NCBI GenBank assembly: GCA_037139195.1
Contig: JBAXGW010000047.1
Coordinates: 1-36,941, forward strand
DNA length: 36,941 nucleotides
From: JBAXGW01 sp037139195
GTDB taxonomy: Bacteria; Bacteroidota; Bacteroidia; Bacteroidales; JAHJDW01
Direction: 5' to 3'
Shown: positions 17,616 to 25,781 of the stretch, one piece after another
Layout of the letters: each line of letters starts with the position of its first letter
Position numbering within the stretch: position 1 is the first letter of the stretch
Translations under genes and position numbers: made by a program
The notes under the pieces: model-generated
Databases searched by the model: none
What the model saw: the letters and a program-made list of their open reading frames with translations, nothing else
What the model was told of the DNA's origin: nothing

Positions 17616-20507
17616 TTATTTTTTGTTTCCTAAATCTTGAATAGTTTGTTTAAGCGTTTCAATTTCAGCTTTTAGCTTCTTTTCTTTCATTGCCGCAACT
17701 TTACAATTGTCGTCAATAGTTCGTTGGGCTGCACTTAATTTTGCTAGGTTTATCATTTGTTCTTCTACCTGTTTTTCAAGCAATATTTCTTTTTCTTTCA
17801 TTTCAGCTTTAATAAGCATTGCTTTTTCCATCTGAACAACTAATTCTTGTTCTTTTTGAATATCAACTGTAATATCTTTAATAAAAAACAACCATTCTTT
17901 TATTCCCTTATTATTAAACTCACCAAAAATTATTTCAGTCATTACGGAATTACCATCTCTAAGCAATGCTTTTTCGCGTTTTTTAAGACCAGCTTTAATT
18001 TTATCGAGTTTCAAGAATTTAAAGATTTGATTGATATTCATTTGCTTTAATTCTTCTCTGCTATAAGTGCTAAGCAAAACCATTGGCTCGTTTAATTCAT
18101 TAATAGAACCATCAGGCTTTATTGAAACTATTGCATCTGGAGATGAATTAAGAATGCCTAAAACTTTTTCTTCGTTTTCGATTACTTCAGCTTGCTTCAC
18201 TTTCATTTCTTCTTCCTGAATTTTCATGGTGGCGATAAGACCTTGTGTATATTTTTCTTTTTCGCTCATTTCAGCAAGATTTACTTTAAGTTCTTCTTCT
18301 TGAACTTTCATTCGCTCAACCATTTCAGAAGTCAAAATATCTTTGCGTTGTAATTCTTCTTGAGTAGCATGCATCTCTTCCATATTCTGACGCATTTCTT
18401 CCTCTTGTTGCTTCATAGTTTCAATTAAATCTTGCGTATATTTTTCTTTTTCGCTCATTTGGGCAAGATTTACTTTGAGTTCTTCTTCCTGAACTTTCAT
18501 TTGTTGAACCATTTCGTTAGTCATGGCATCTTTGCGTTGCAATTCTTCTTGAGTAGCATGCATTTCTTCCATGTTCTGGCGCATTTCTTCTTCCTGAGCA
18601 CGCATTTCTTCCGATTGTTGTTGAGAAATTTCAAGTAGTTGAGCTGTTTTAATATTTACTTTAACGCTTGAAATAGTAGATGCAATACTTTCGCCTAGTT
18701 TTTCAACAAACTCAACCTCGAAAGGACGTAAAACTTTAAATGATGCAATTTCAATTATTCCATATATAACATCATTAAGTTTTAATGGAACAATTAGAAT
18801 ACACTTAGGATTAGATTCGCCTAATCCTGATGTAATATTTATGTATTTTTGAGGAACTTCGGTAAGGAAAATAGTTTTGCCTTCTAAATAGCAAGTACCC
18901 ACTAAGCCTTCGCCGATAATAATATTTTTTTGTAAATATTTCTGACGATTGAATGCATAACAAGCTGTTAATTCTAAGAAAGAATTATCTTTATCGTTTT
19001 CATTTAAAATGAAAACACCACCTTGATTAGAGCAGCAATAATCAACAAGATTTTTAATAAGATTAAACGATAACTTTTCAATATTGTCGTTATTCTGACG
19101 AAGTATTTCGGCAAATCTAGCATGACCGCTTGTTGCCCAATTCCTTTGTTCGTCTTCTTGTTTGCGCCTATCTTCTTCGTCTCTTGCATTTTCTAAGTTT
19201 TTCCTCATGTCTAATAAGGCATTTCCTAAGACATCTTCGCTACTTAAAGGTTCAAATTTAGCAGCTAAATTGCCTGTTCCAATTTCTTTTGCAAAAGTGG
19301 ATGTTGAGTTTAATCCATCAATAAGTTGATTTACAGCATTGCCAATTTTACCAATTTCATCTTGGTTATTAAAGTGCAATTTCGAGTTTTCAGAAACTTT
19401 TCCAAGTGAAATATCTTCTAATACAGTAGTAATTTTTGCTATTGGATTAACCATGCTTGATATTAAACGGAACATTATAAACCCAAGAGTTAGAAGACCA
19501 ACAATTGCTAATAAAAACATTTTGTAGAAACTATTATTTGCCTCGGCTAAAACTTCTTTTACGGGTACTTTAATTGCAATTGACCATGGAGTTGTTGTTT
19601 TTCCTACAACTATAGGAGCAAAAGTCATGAATGCATCGCAATTTAGATCAGATGAAAATGATTCAGAAGAAAAAGCTTTCCCATTTTGAATGGAATCAAT
19701 AATTTGTTTGCTTTTTTCGCCTAAAAATTCTTTTGATTCTTTTCTAACTATTGCCGTGTCTTTTGCAGAAACTATCAAACCTTTATTAGAAACTAATTTG
19801 CAAAAGCCTGTTTCAAATATTTTAATTTTTGATATTTTATCATCAAGAGTTTTTAAGGAAATATCAACACCAGCAGCTCCAATAAATGTATTATTTTCCA
19901 TTATCGGAACAATTAAGTTAGTTTCTAAAATTGCATCTGCTGCATTTTCAGTATAACTATACATGTATGGTTCTAAAATTATTTCTTCTTTTTTCTCTTT
20001 GGGAAGTGTATAATAATCTGATGTATCAGCTTCAATATCTAAAAGTGCTTCACTCAAAACAACACTTGCTCCGTCTCTATAGTAACCAGCAGAAAGACGA
20101 CCTTTTTCGGTATTGCAACCTCCAGCGTTAACAAAATTAGAGTCTTTTCCATCAAATCCATTAGGCTCAAAAGTAGCCCAAACTGAATAATAATCATCAT
20201 TGTCTTCAGTGAATTTTTTACATAATTCAACAGCAATATCTCTATTTGGATTTTTTGTTTGTTTCATAGTCAAAAGCATTGAAGAATACTCTCTTGCTGT
20301 GAACATGCCTTTGTCTAAAACATTTTGGGTCCAAATGGCTATTTCTTTGTTTTGGTTTTCAATACTTTGGTATGTTTCGTGTTTTATTTGTTTGTAGGTG
20401 CTTGTTAAAACAAAATATAAAATCGTAGCAACTAATAAAAAGCTAACTGTTAAAATGGAAGAAATGAATTTAACTTTTAAACTCATTTTGGACATAAACT
20501 TTTTCAT
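17616..20507 (-). CDS. Membrane sensor: dCache, HAMP, GAF, coiled-coil repeats, PAS; no output domain
   Basis: A 963-residue protein. TM1 is about 10-33, a periplasmic dCache-like domain spans about 38-325, and TM2 is about 331-351. HAMP follows (about 352-405, NPIAKITTVLEDISLGK), then a second HAMP-like stretch. A GAF domain lies about 470-620 (IIGEGLVGTCYLEGK, ILIVPLKLNDVIYGIIEIA). Residues 630-785 are coiled coil with two 63-residue repeats starting EEEMRQNMEEMHATQEE. A PAS domain lies about 786-900 (ILNSSPDAIVSIKPDGSI), then a final coil. There is no histidine-kinase, GGDEF or MCP signalling tip. It may signal through partners binding the coil; the two small genes downstream are candidates. 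Confidence 0.85.
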   Translation of the reverse strand: MKKFMSKMSLKVKFISSILTVSFLLVATILYFVLTSTYKQIKHETYQSIENQNKEIAIWTQNVLDKGMFTAREYSSMLLTMKQTKNPNRDIAVELCKKFTEDNDDYYSVWATFEPNGFDGKDSNFVNAGGCNTEKGRLSAGYYRDGASVVLSEALLDIEADTSDYYTLPKEKKEEIILEPYMYSYTENAADAILETNLIVPIMENNTFIGAAGVDISLKTLDDKISKIKIFETGFCKLVSNKGLIVSAKDTAIVRKESKEFLGEKSKQIIDSIQNGKAFSSESFSSDLNCDAFMTFAPIVVGKTTTPWSIAIKVPVKEVLAEANNSFYKMFLLAIVGLLTLGFIMFRLISSMVNPIAKITTVLEDISLGKVSENSKLHFNNQDEIGKIGNAVNQLIDGLNSTSTFAKEIGTGNLAAKFEPLSSEDVLGNALLDMRKNLENARDEEDRRKQEDEQRNWATSGHARFAEILRQNNDNIEKLSFNLIKNLVDYCCSNQGGVFILNENDKDNSFLELTACYAFNRQKYLQKNIIIGEGLVGTCYLEGKTIFLTEVPQKYINITSGLGESNPKCILIVPLKLNDVIYGIIEIASFKVLRPFEVEFVEKLGESIASTISSVKVNIKTAQLLEISQQQSEEMRAQEEEMRQNMEEMHATQEELQRKDAMTNEMVQQMKVQEEELKVNLAQMSEKEKYTQDLIETMKQQEEEMRQNMEEMHATQEELQRKDILTSEMVERMKVQEEELKVNLAEMSEKEKYTQGLIATMKIQEEEMKVKQAEVIENEEKVLGILNSSPDAIVSIKPDGSINELNEPMVLLSTYSREELKQMNINQIFKFLKLDKIKAGLKKREKALLRDGNSVMTEIIFGEFNNKGIKEWLFFIKDITVDIQKEQELVVQMEKAMLIKAEMKEKEILLEKQVEEQMINLAKLSAAQRTIDDNCKVAAMKEKKLKAEIETLKQTIQDLGNKK
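18214..18606 (-). repeat. 189-bp in-frame tandem repeat coding coiled coil
   Basis: Within the sensor gene a 63-codon unit (nine heptads) occurs twice, with a partial third copy. The DNA period is 189 bp: TTCTTGAGTAGCATGCAT recurs at 18356 and 18545. The units remain very similar at DNA level. Confidence 0.85.
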
Positions 20508-20539
20508 TTTTTAGTGATTTGATGATTTGTGATTTGTGA

Positions 20540-20691
20540 CTTCGACTCCGCTCAGTAACCGAACTTCGACTCCGCTCAGTCACCGAACTTCGACTCAACT
20601 CAGTCACCGAATTTCGACTCCGCTCATTCACCGAACGTTGACTTCGTTCAGTGATCTAAATCTGTTGCCTGAGCGGAGTCGAAGGCAACAG
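20540..20691. repeat. 24-bp tandem array of TTCGACTCCGCTCAG plus inverted copy
   Basis: Five copies of a 24-bp unit (CTTCGACTCCGCTCAGTCAC plus CGAA) begin at 20540, 20564, 20588, 20612 and 20636, the last two degenerate. An inverted copy (GAGCGGAGTCGAAG) follows at 20671-20684, inside a 9-bp stem (20662-20670 with 20683-20691). It lies directly after the TorF-like gene and could form a long hairpin at its mRNA 3' end. The same core recurs at 29418 and 36742. Confidence 0.85.
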
Positions 20692-20700
20692 TTGATCTCT

Positions 20701-21456
20701 CTATAAAGTTACTGCAAATCCGAAAAATATATTATGAGTTTGTGGGTTTGCCATTACTGTTCCTTTAATAGGTAAAGAAAATTTATCTGTTATTTCAATT
20801 TCTTTGCTCATTGAAATTCCAGCATTAATAACTCCCATAGTGTTACCATAATATCCAGCCCAAGGTGTTAGCCCACAGAAAAGGTTTAATTCGTTTTGTT
20901 TAATAGTAAAAGCATAACCAATTTCGGCATAAGAAGAATAATAACTTTCGCCTGTTGTGTCTTTTTTTACATCATAACCGTAGCTATTATCAGCACCATA
21001 AACAAAAGTTCCTACGGTTAATGAGAAAGGATTGTTTTCCGAGCTATACATTGCAGATGCTTCAATTGCATGGCTTGTTTTTCCATTGTCATATATAAAA
21101 TATCTATTATTAGAAAGATTTTCATCAGGGACGAAATAATCGTTAATCGATAAAGTAATGTTTTTGATTTTATAACTTAAGTAAATATCAAATTCTTGTA
21201 AGGATTCGTTTGCCAAAGTGTATGAACTCCAAGAACAAATTGAAAAATTGCCTAATGAAAAAGTTGCAGTTGGCTGAATACAAGGTGATTTGCTGAGTTC
21301 TTTTCCGCGCCATAAGTAGCGAGAAGATAAATCGGCACCAAAAGAATAATCAACTTTTGATGAATCAGATTTTTCGGATTCGGGGGTGGTTTGTGAGAAA
21401 CAAATTGTTGAAAACAAGATAAATACAGTTAATAATAAGGTTGAATTTCTTTTCAT
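20701..21456 (-). CDS. TorF-like putative outer-membrane beta-barrel protein
   Basis: A 251-residue protein with a clear signal peptide (1-21, ending TICFSQ). The early SSRYLWRG motif and repeated amphipathic strands ending in an aromatic C-terminus (FFGFAVTL) fit the TorF/Gcw_chp family of putative porins (PF09694). It would be exported to the outer membrane. Its substrate is unknown. It lies between the chemotaxis genes and the large sensor; a direct link to chemotaxis is not shown. Confidence 0.75.
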   Translation of the reverse strand: MKRNSTLLLTVFILFSTICFSQTTPESEKSDSSKVDYSFGADLSSRYLWRGKELSKSPCIQPTATFSLGNFSICSWSSYTLANESLQEFDIYLSYKIKNITLSINDYFVPDENLSNNRYFIYDNGKTSHAIEASAMYSSENNPFSLTVGTFVYGADNSYGYDVKKDTTGESYYSSYAEIGYAFTIKQNELNLFCGLTPWAGYYGNTMGVINAGISMSKEIEITDKFSLPIKGTVMANPQTHNIFFGFAVTL

Positions 21457-21639
21457 TTTAAAATGTTTAAATTTCTAATTATTTGCGAATAAATAGTATC
21501 AACATGTAGTATTTATCGACAAACACAACGCAAGATAAAAATATTTTTTTTCAAAAAAAAATACCATATCAAATAAATATTAAAAGTTGATAATATTCAA
21601 TTTTTTAAACGAAAAAAGAGGGGAAAGGTTTCGTTTTTT

Positions 21640-21725
21640 TTTAGTGAGTAGTGAACCGTGAATCGTGATTAGAAGCTAAGCAATGCTTTTCTGCCGTTAG
21701 CTTTTCCGTATAGCACTATTAACTA
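21640..21725 (-). repeat. Palindromic intergenic repeat, copy 1 (short)
   Basis: Read on the minus strand from the cheB stop, it shows degenerate forms of the family core (AGCTAACGGCAG, then GCTTAGCTTCTAATCACGA) and the 3' arm (TTCACTACTCACTA). It is the shortest of five related elements; the others are at 22801, 28546, 33409 and 33975. Confidence 0.65.
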
Positions 21726-22799
21726 TTCCCTGTATTTTTTATGGAAACTCAACATATATGGTGCGATTTGATCAAGAGACATAATTTTATCTGCTGCTCC
21801 AAGTTTAATTGCTTCTTTCGGCATTCCAAAAACAACACAGCTTTTTTCGTCTTGAGCAATTGTATGCGCTCCTTGTTCTTTCATTTCTAATAAGCCTTTA
21901 GCACCATCGTCTCCCATGCCTGTCATGATAATACCCATAGCATTTTTCCCAGCATAGCGAGCTGCTGAACGGAAAAGAACATCAACCGAAGGTCTATGTC
22001 GATTGACTAGTGGAGCATCTTTTATTTCCACATAATACTTAGCGCCACTTCGTTTAAGCAACATGTGAAAGTTGCCAGGTGCAATTAAAGCTCTTCCGGG
22101 GAAAACAGTATCGCCGTTTTCAGCTTCTTTAACTGTTATATTGCATAACGTATTTAATCTATCTGCAAAAGATTTAGTAAACATCTCGGGCATGTGCTGA
22201 ACGATAACAATACCAGGTGCATCGTGAGGTAAAGCAACTAAGAAATCTTTTAAAGCCTCAGTTCCACCTGTTGATGCTCCAACTGCAACTATTAGTTCAG
22301 TGGTTTTTATCATACTAGTTGTATGAAGCTCAGGAATAACAACATCGGCCGAATATTTTGGTTGAACTGTTTGTTCAGCAAAATGCTTTCTACGAACATT
22401 TGCTGTAGCGGCACCTTTAATTATTTCGCAAATTTTTTCGGCATATTCGTTGAAGAAGAGTTTCAAATCGCCTTGTGGCTTTGTAATAATATCAACAGCT
22501 CCATATTCCAATGCTTTCATTCCAGATTCAGTAGCACGTGCTGTCAAACTAGAAATAACAACAACAGGAAAAGGATGTTGCGACATAATTTTTTTCAGAA
22601 ACGTGAGTCCGTCCATTTTAGGCATTTCCACATCTAATGTCATAACATCAGGAACTTCTGATTGAATTTTCCTAGCTGCATCAAAAGGATCGCCAGCTGT
22701 TCCAACAACTTCAATAAGTGGGTCGGTTTGAAATACAGCAAGTAAAGTTTGTCTAACTAAAGCCGAATCGTCTACTATTAATACTTTTATTTTCTTCAT
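21723..22799 (-). CDS. cheB: Chemotaxis response regulator protein-glutamate methylesterase CheB
   Basis: A 358-residue protein of standard length. The receiver domain has D10/D11 and the phosphoacceptor D56 (TLDVEMPKMDG). After a linker, the methylesterase domain has the catalytic triad S176 (GASTGGT), H202 (VQHMPEMFT) and D298 (GMGDDGAKG). When phosphorylated by CheA it removes methyl groups from receptor glutamates, and it can deamidate glutamines. cheD lies upstream; a 174-bp gap filled mainly by a palindromic repeat separates them. Confidence 0.97.
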   Translation of the reverse strand: MKKIKVLIVDDSALVRQTLLAVFQTDPLIEVVGTAGDPFDAARKIQSEVPDVMTLDVEMPKMDGLTFLKKIMSQHPFPVVVISSLTARATESGMKALEYGAVDIITKPQGDLKLFFNEYAEKICEIIKGAATANVRRKHFAEQTVQPKYSADVVIPELHTTSMIKTTELIVAVGASTGGTEALKDFLVALPHDAPGIVIVQHMPEMFTKSFADRLNTLCNITVKEAENGDTVFPGRALIAPGNFHMLLKRSGAKYYVEIKDAPLVNRHRPSVDVLFRSAARYAGKNAMGIIMTGMGDDGAKGLLEMKEQGAHTIAQDEKSCVVFGMPKEAIKLGAADKIMSLDQIAPYMLSFHKKYRE

Positions 22800-22800
22800 A

Positions 22801-22977
22801 ATTAGTGAATAGTTATTCGTGAGTGGTGAGTAGATTTTAAACTGTTTTTCTGTTGATTAGAAAGTGTTTAATAGTTTGTTTTGCACAATAGAAAATATTT
22901 CTTATGCAATGAATGCCTGCCGTTAGGTCGTCCGTCAGGCGCTACTCACTATTCACCACTCGCTTCTCACTACTCAC
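22801..22977 (-). repeat. Palindromic intergenic repeat, copy 2
   Basis: The arms GTGAGTGGTGAGTAG (around 22819) and CTACTCACTATTCACCAC (around 22942) are inverted and separated by about 100 bp that includes GCCGTTAGG and CCGTCAGGCGC. On the minus strand the element begins at the cheD TGA, which reads TGAGTAGTGAG, so the stop codon lies inside the repeat. Confidence 0.75.
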
Positions 22978-23456
22978 GATAAATCGTTTCTTTCTAAAAA
23001 TTTATGCATAACAGCACTTGTTTGAGTATTGAAAATAATTTTTCTTCCAAATTTTCCTCCAACACTTTTCCCAACTACTTGTATTTTATATTGCTCTAAT
23101 AATTCGAACGCTATTTCAATATTTCTTTCGCCAATTCTAAAAAGACTATCGTCGTTTCCAATTACTTCTCCACCACCAAAAACTTTTGCTTGAATCCTGT
23201 TTTTAGCAGAACCTAATGAAAGCATTTTTTCTAAGAGTTTTTCCATTGCAATGTTTCCATATTTTGGAGAAGCCAAGCCTTTACCATTCCATAAAGGAAG
23301 CATTATATGGTTAATTCCTCCAATCTTTAAAAATGGGTCGTGTAAACATACCGAAACGCAAGAACCCAATACAGTGGTTACATTGTGCGGAATAGTTGAT
23401 GCAAACAAAGCACCTGGGTAGAGATAATGTGTTTCTATTTGAATGGTTTCGCTCAT
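22974..23456 (-). CDS. cheD: Chemoreceptor glutamine deamidase CheD
   Basis: A 160-residue protein of normal length. The catalytic Cys and His are C33 (LGSCVSVCLHDP) and H50 (GGINHIMLP). The later AKVFGGGEVIGND and VGGKFGRKI segments are also typical. It deamidates receptor glutamines to glutamates, making methylation sites, and in other bacteria can partner CheC or CheY-P. No cheC is in the window. Its start lies 2 bp after the stop of the kinase-like gene. Confidence 0.95.
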   Translation of the reverse strand: MSETIQIETHYLYPGALFASTIPHNVTTVLGSCVSVCLHDPFLKIGGINHIMLPLWNGKGLASPKYGNIAMEKLLEKMLSLGSAKNRIQAKVFGGGEVIGNDDSLFRIGERNIEIAFELLEQYKIQVVGKSVGGKFGRKIIFNTQTSAVMHKFLERNDLS

Positions 23457-23458
23457 AA

Positions 23459-24355
23459 TTAAAACAATTCCATGTCATTTTCAAATAAAAACTCATTTCC
23501 ACTTAATGCAACATCTGATTCTTCGCCATTAATAAATGTTGAAGGCAAGGTTAATCGGAATGTGGAACCTTTTCCAAGTTCACTGAATACATCAATAGTA
23601 CCATTTAGAATATAAGCTAAATCATTAGAAATTGTTAACCCTAGTCCATATCCACTATTTAGTGAATTAATTCTAGAATCAATTCTAACAAATCGATCAA
23701 AAATCATTTTTTTATTTTCTTCGGCAATTCCAATTCCTTGGTCTTTAATATCTATTATAAAAGTGTTATTGCTAAAGCTTGATTCAATGGTTATTTGTGT
23801 GTTTTTTTCGCTGAAATTTATTGCATTATTAATTAAATTTGAAAAAATAAGTTGTAATTTTTCGGCATCATTGATTAATATCTGATTCTCGTCAGTAATA
23901 GAATTGTTGAAAACAATAGATATTTCTTTATGTGTAGCAACATCTAAATAATAGTTTTTAGCATCTTCAAGTATGCCAACAATATTTACTTTGCTTAATT
24001 GGGGAGCCGATTCACCCGCTTCAATTTCTGCTGCAGCGAAGATGTTTTTCATCTGAAAATTTAAGTGAAAAGCTTCGTTGAAAATTAGGTTAGAATACAA
24101 AACTACTTTTTCGCGTTCAATTTTATCGTTGTTAGCAAGGTGCTTTGACAATTCAATAATTGAAGAAAATGGATTGATAATTTCATTACGAATATTTGAA
24201 ATAAAATGACTTTTTAGCTTTTCAGATTCCTCAAGTTTCTTGTTTAAATCAAGTAATTGTTCAGAAAGATTTCTTAATTCAGTTAATGAATTCTGATTTT
24301 GCTCAATGCGTTTTTTTAATTCGTTTAAAAGCTCTTGGTCTGTTATTGTATTCAT
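23459..24355 (-). CDS. Histidine-kinase-like protein lacking the phosphoacceptor His
   Basis: A 298-residue soluble protein. Residues 5-50 form a coiled coil. The dimerisation helix reads FISNIRNEIINPFSSI (51-66), where the usual H-box is SHEIRTP; the His position is Asn (N57). The ATPase domain looks intact: N-box NLINNAINFS, G1 DQGIGIAEE, G2 GYGLGLTIS. It can therefore probably bind ATP but not phosphorylate itself at the normal site. It may act as a regulatory pseudokinase or phosphatase for the adjacent single-domain receiver. It lies 2 bp before cheD. Confidence 0.85.
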   Translation of the reverse strand: MNTITDQELLNELKKRIEQNQNSLTELRNLSEQLLDLNKKLEESEKLKSHFISNIRNEIINPFSSIIELSKHLANNDKIEREKVVLYSNLIFNEAFHLNFQMKNIFAAAEIEAGESAPQLSKVNIVGILEDAKNYYLDVATHKEISIVFNNSITDENQILINDAEKLQLIFSNLINNAINFSEKNTQITIESSFSNNTFIIDIKDQGIGIAEENKKMIFDRFVRIDSRINSLNSGYGLGLTISNDLAYILNGTIDVFSELGKGSTFRLTLPSTFINGEESDVALSGNEFLFENDMELF

Positions 24356-24465
24356 TTTGTTCTTGTTATATGTTTTTTTTATATAATGAGAGCAAACATT
24401 TTTCGCTCAATGTTATTTTTAAAATTTTATCCTAGCTTCTTATTGCTTATTGAAAACCCTTTATC

Positions 24466-24505
24466 TTAAGTTTGTCCTGAACTTATCGAAGCGCTCAGAG
24501 TGATT
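24466..24505. repeat. Single degenerate TTCGACT/GCTCAG-type repeat
   Basis: The stretch from GTTTGTCCTGAACTT to CGAAGCGCTCAGAGTG resembles a solitary copy of the repeat family seen at 20540, 29418 and 36742. It lies between the receiver gene and the kinase-like gene. The call rests on similarity by eye. Confidence 0.4.
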
Positions 24506-24515
24506 ATTTAAAATT

Positions 24516-24902
24516 CTATTCACCATTCCCAAAATCAGGAATAAATCTTCGTATTGTTTTATTTATGCATTCTAGAGTATATGGCTTATTGATTTTTGCA
24601 TCAAAAATTGAATTTATTTTTTCATCGTTTATTTTGTTTGATGAAGCAGTGCATGCAATTATTGGAATGCTCTTTAAAGAAGTGTTTTCTCTGATTTTTG
24701 CAATTGTTTCAAATCCATCGATAGTAGGCATGTTGATGTCTAAAAGGATTAAATTTGGATTGATTTCATTTGCTAATTGAACTCCTATTAAACCATTAAG
24801 TGCTTCAAAAATTTCAACATCAAATTCTTCTAATATAGCAATCAAAAGTTGCCTATTTACTAGGTCGTCCTCAATTATCAGAATTTTCGTTTTTTTTCTC
24901 AT
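24516..24902 (-). CDS. Single-domain response regulator
   Basis: A 128-residue CheY-like receiver. The acidic pocket is in IIEDDL (11-13), the phosphoacceptor is D55 (LLDINMP), the switch residue is in ACTAS and the conserved Lys is in KINKPY. There is no DNA-binding or enzymatic domain. It lies between cheR and the His-less kinase, so it may be a second CheY, a phosphate sink or a partner of that kinase. It is less CheY-like than the 36345 gene. Confidence 0.92.
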   Translation of the reverse strand: MRKKTKILIIEDDLVNRQLLIAILEEFDVEIFEALNGLIGVQLANEINPNLILLDINMPTIDGFETIAKIRENTSLKSIPIIACTASSNKINDEKINSIFDAKINKPYTLECINKTIRRFIPDFGNGE

Positions 24903-24923
24903 ACTAATTTTTAGTAAAACAAT

Positions 24924-25781
24924 TTATACTTTTTTAAATATAGTTGGTTTTATTTGTTGCAATGGAACTTTCATGTTAGATATTGATTCTGAGTGACCAA
25001 GAAAAAAATATCCTCCTAGCTTAAGTTTAGAACAAAGCTTTTGAATTACTTTTTCTTGAACTTCTCTTTCGAAATAAATTAGTACATTTCTGCAAAAAAT
25101 TATATCGAAGTTTTCGTTAATGCTATAATAATCATCCATGAAATTTAAGCGTGAAAAACTAATTTTCTTTCTTAATTCAGGTACAATGCGAATGTTTTTA
25201 CTAGCACGGTCTTTACTACGTAATAAATATTTTTTCTTTAATGACAAAGGAACTACTGCAACTCTGTCTTCGGGATATATTCCATTATACGCTTTTTGAA
25301 GCATACGGGTGGAAATATCTGTTGCAGAAATTGCAAAGTCGGATAAATTTTGATTTTGAATAGCTTCAGACAAGACAAAAGTGAGCGTATAGGGCTCTTC
25401 TCCACTAGAACAACCCGCACTCCAAACTTTTAGTTGACGAGCTCCAAAAGTTTTTACAAACTCAGGAACAGCTTCTTTGTATAGAAAATCGAAATGAGCT
25501 GATTCCCTGAAAAAATCTGTTTTATTAGTAGTAACAACATCAATCATGTTCATCAATTCGGTAGCAGAGCCTTCGGGGCTGAAAACATAATCGATATAAG
25601 TGTTGTAGTTATTGTGTTTTAATTCAACTAATCGCTTTTGCAAGCGACCTTCAAGCATAATTTTCTTTTCAATTGGCATTTTAATTCCCAATTCGTTGAA
25701 AATATAATTACTCAAACGCTTAAAGTCTTCATTTGACATTTTTGAGTTATATGCGTTGATTATATGTTCGTTATCTACCAT
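24924..25781 (-). CDS. cheR: Chemoreceptor glutamate methyltransferase CheR
   Basis: A 285-residue full-length CheR. The helical N-domain is about 15-75, then TTNKTDFFRE (84-93), the SAM-binding VWSAGCSSGEEPYTL (119-133), ATDIS and FCRNVLIYF (229-237), and a C-terminal GYFFLGHSES. It methylates receptor glutamates using SAM. The start ATG shares one base with the TAA of the OprB-like gene (TAATG), indicating translational coupling. Confidence 0.96.
   Translation of the reverse strand: MVDNEHIINAYNSKMSNEDFKRLSNYIFNELGIKMPIEKKIMLEGRLQKRLVELKHNNYNTYIDYVFSPEGSATELMNMIDVVTTNKTDFFRESAHFDFLYKEAVPEFVKTFGARQLKVWSAGCSSGEEPYTLTFVLSEAIQNQNLSDFAISATDISTRMLQKAYNGIYPEDRVAVVPLSLKKKYLLRSKDRASKNIRIVPELRKKISFSRLNFMDDYYSINENFDIIFCRNVLIYFEREVQEKVIQKLCSKLKLGGYFFLGHSESISNMKVPLQQIKPTIFKKV

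Noticed and set aside
17616..20507. The large sensor as a chemoreceptor or a histidine kinase
   Set aside because: There is no MCP tip (such as NILALNAAVEAARAGE) and no H-box or ATPase domain; the C-terminus is PAS and coiled coil only.
21607..21636. Inverted repeat AAACGAAA...TTTCGTTT followed by a T-run on the plus strand, looking like a terminator
   Set aside because: It would stop plus-strand transcription, but no plus-strand gene exists here. On the minus strand it is followed by A residues, so it is not an intrinsic terminator for the cheB transcript.
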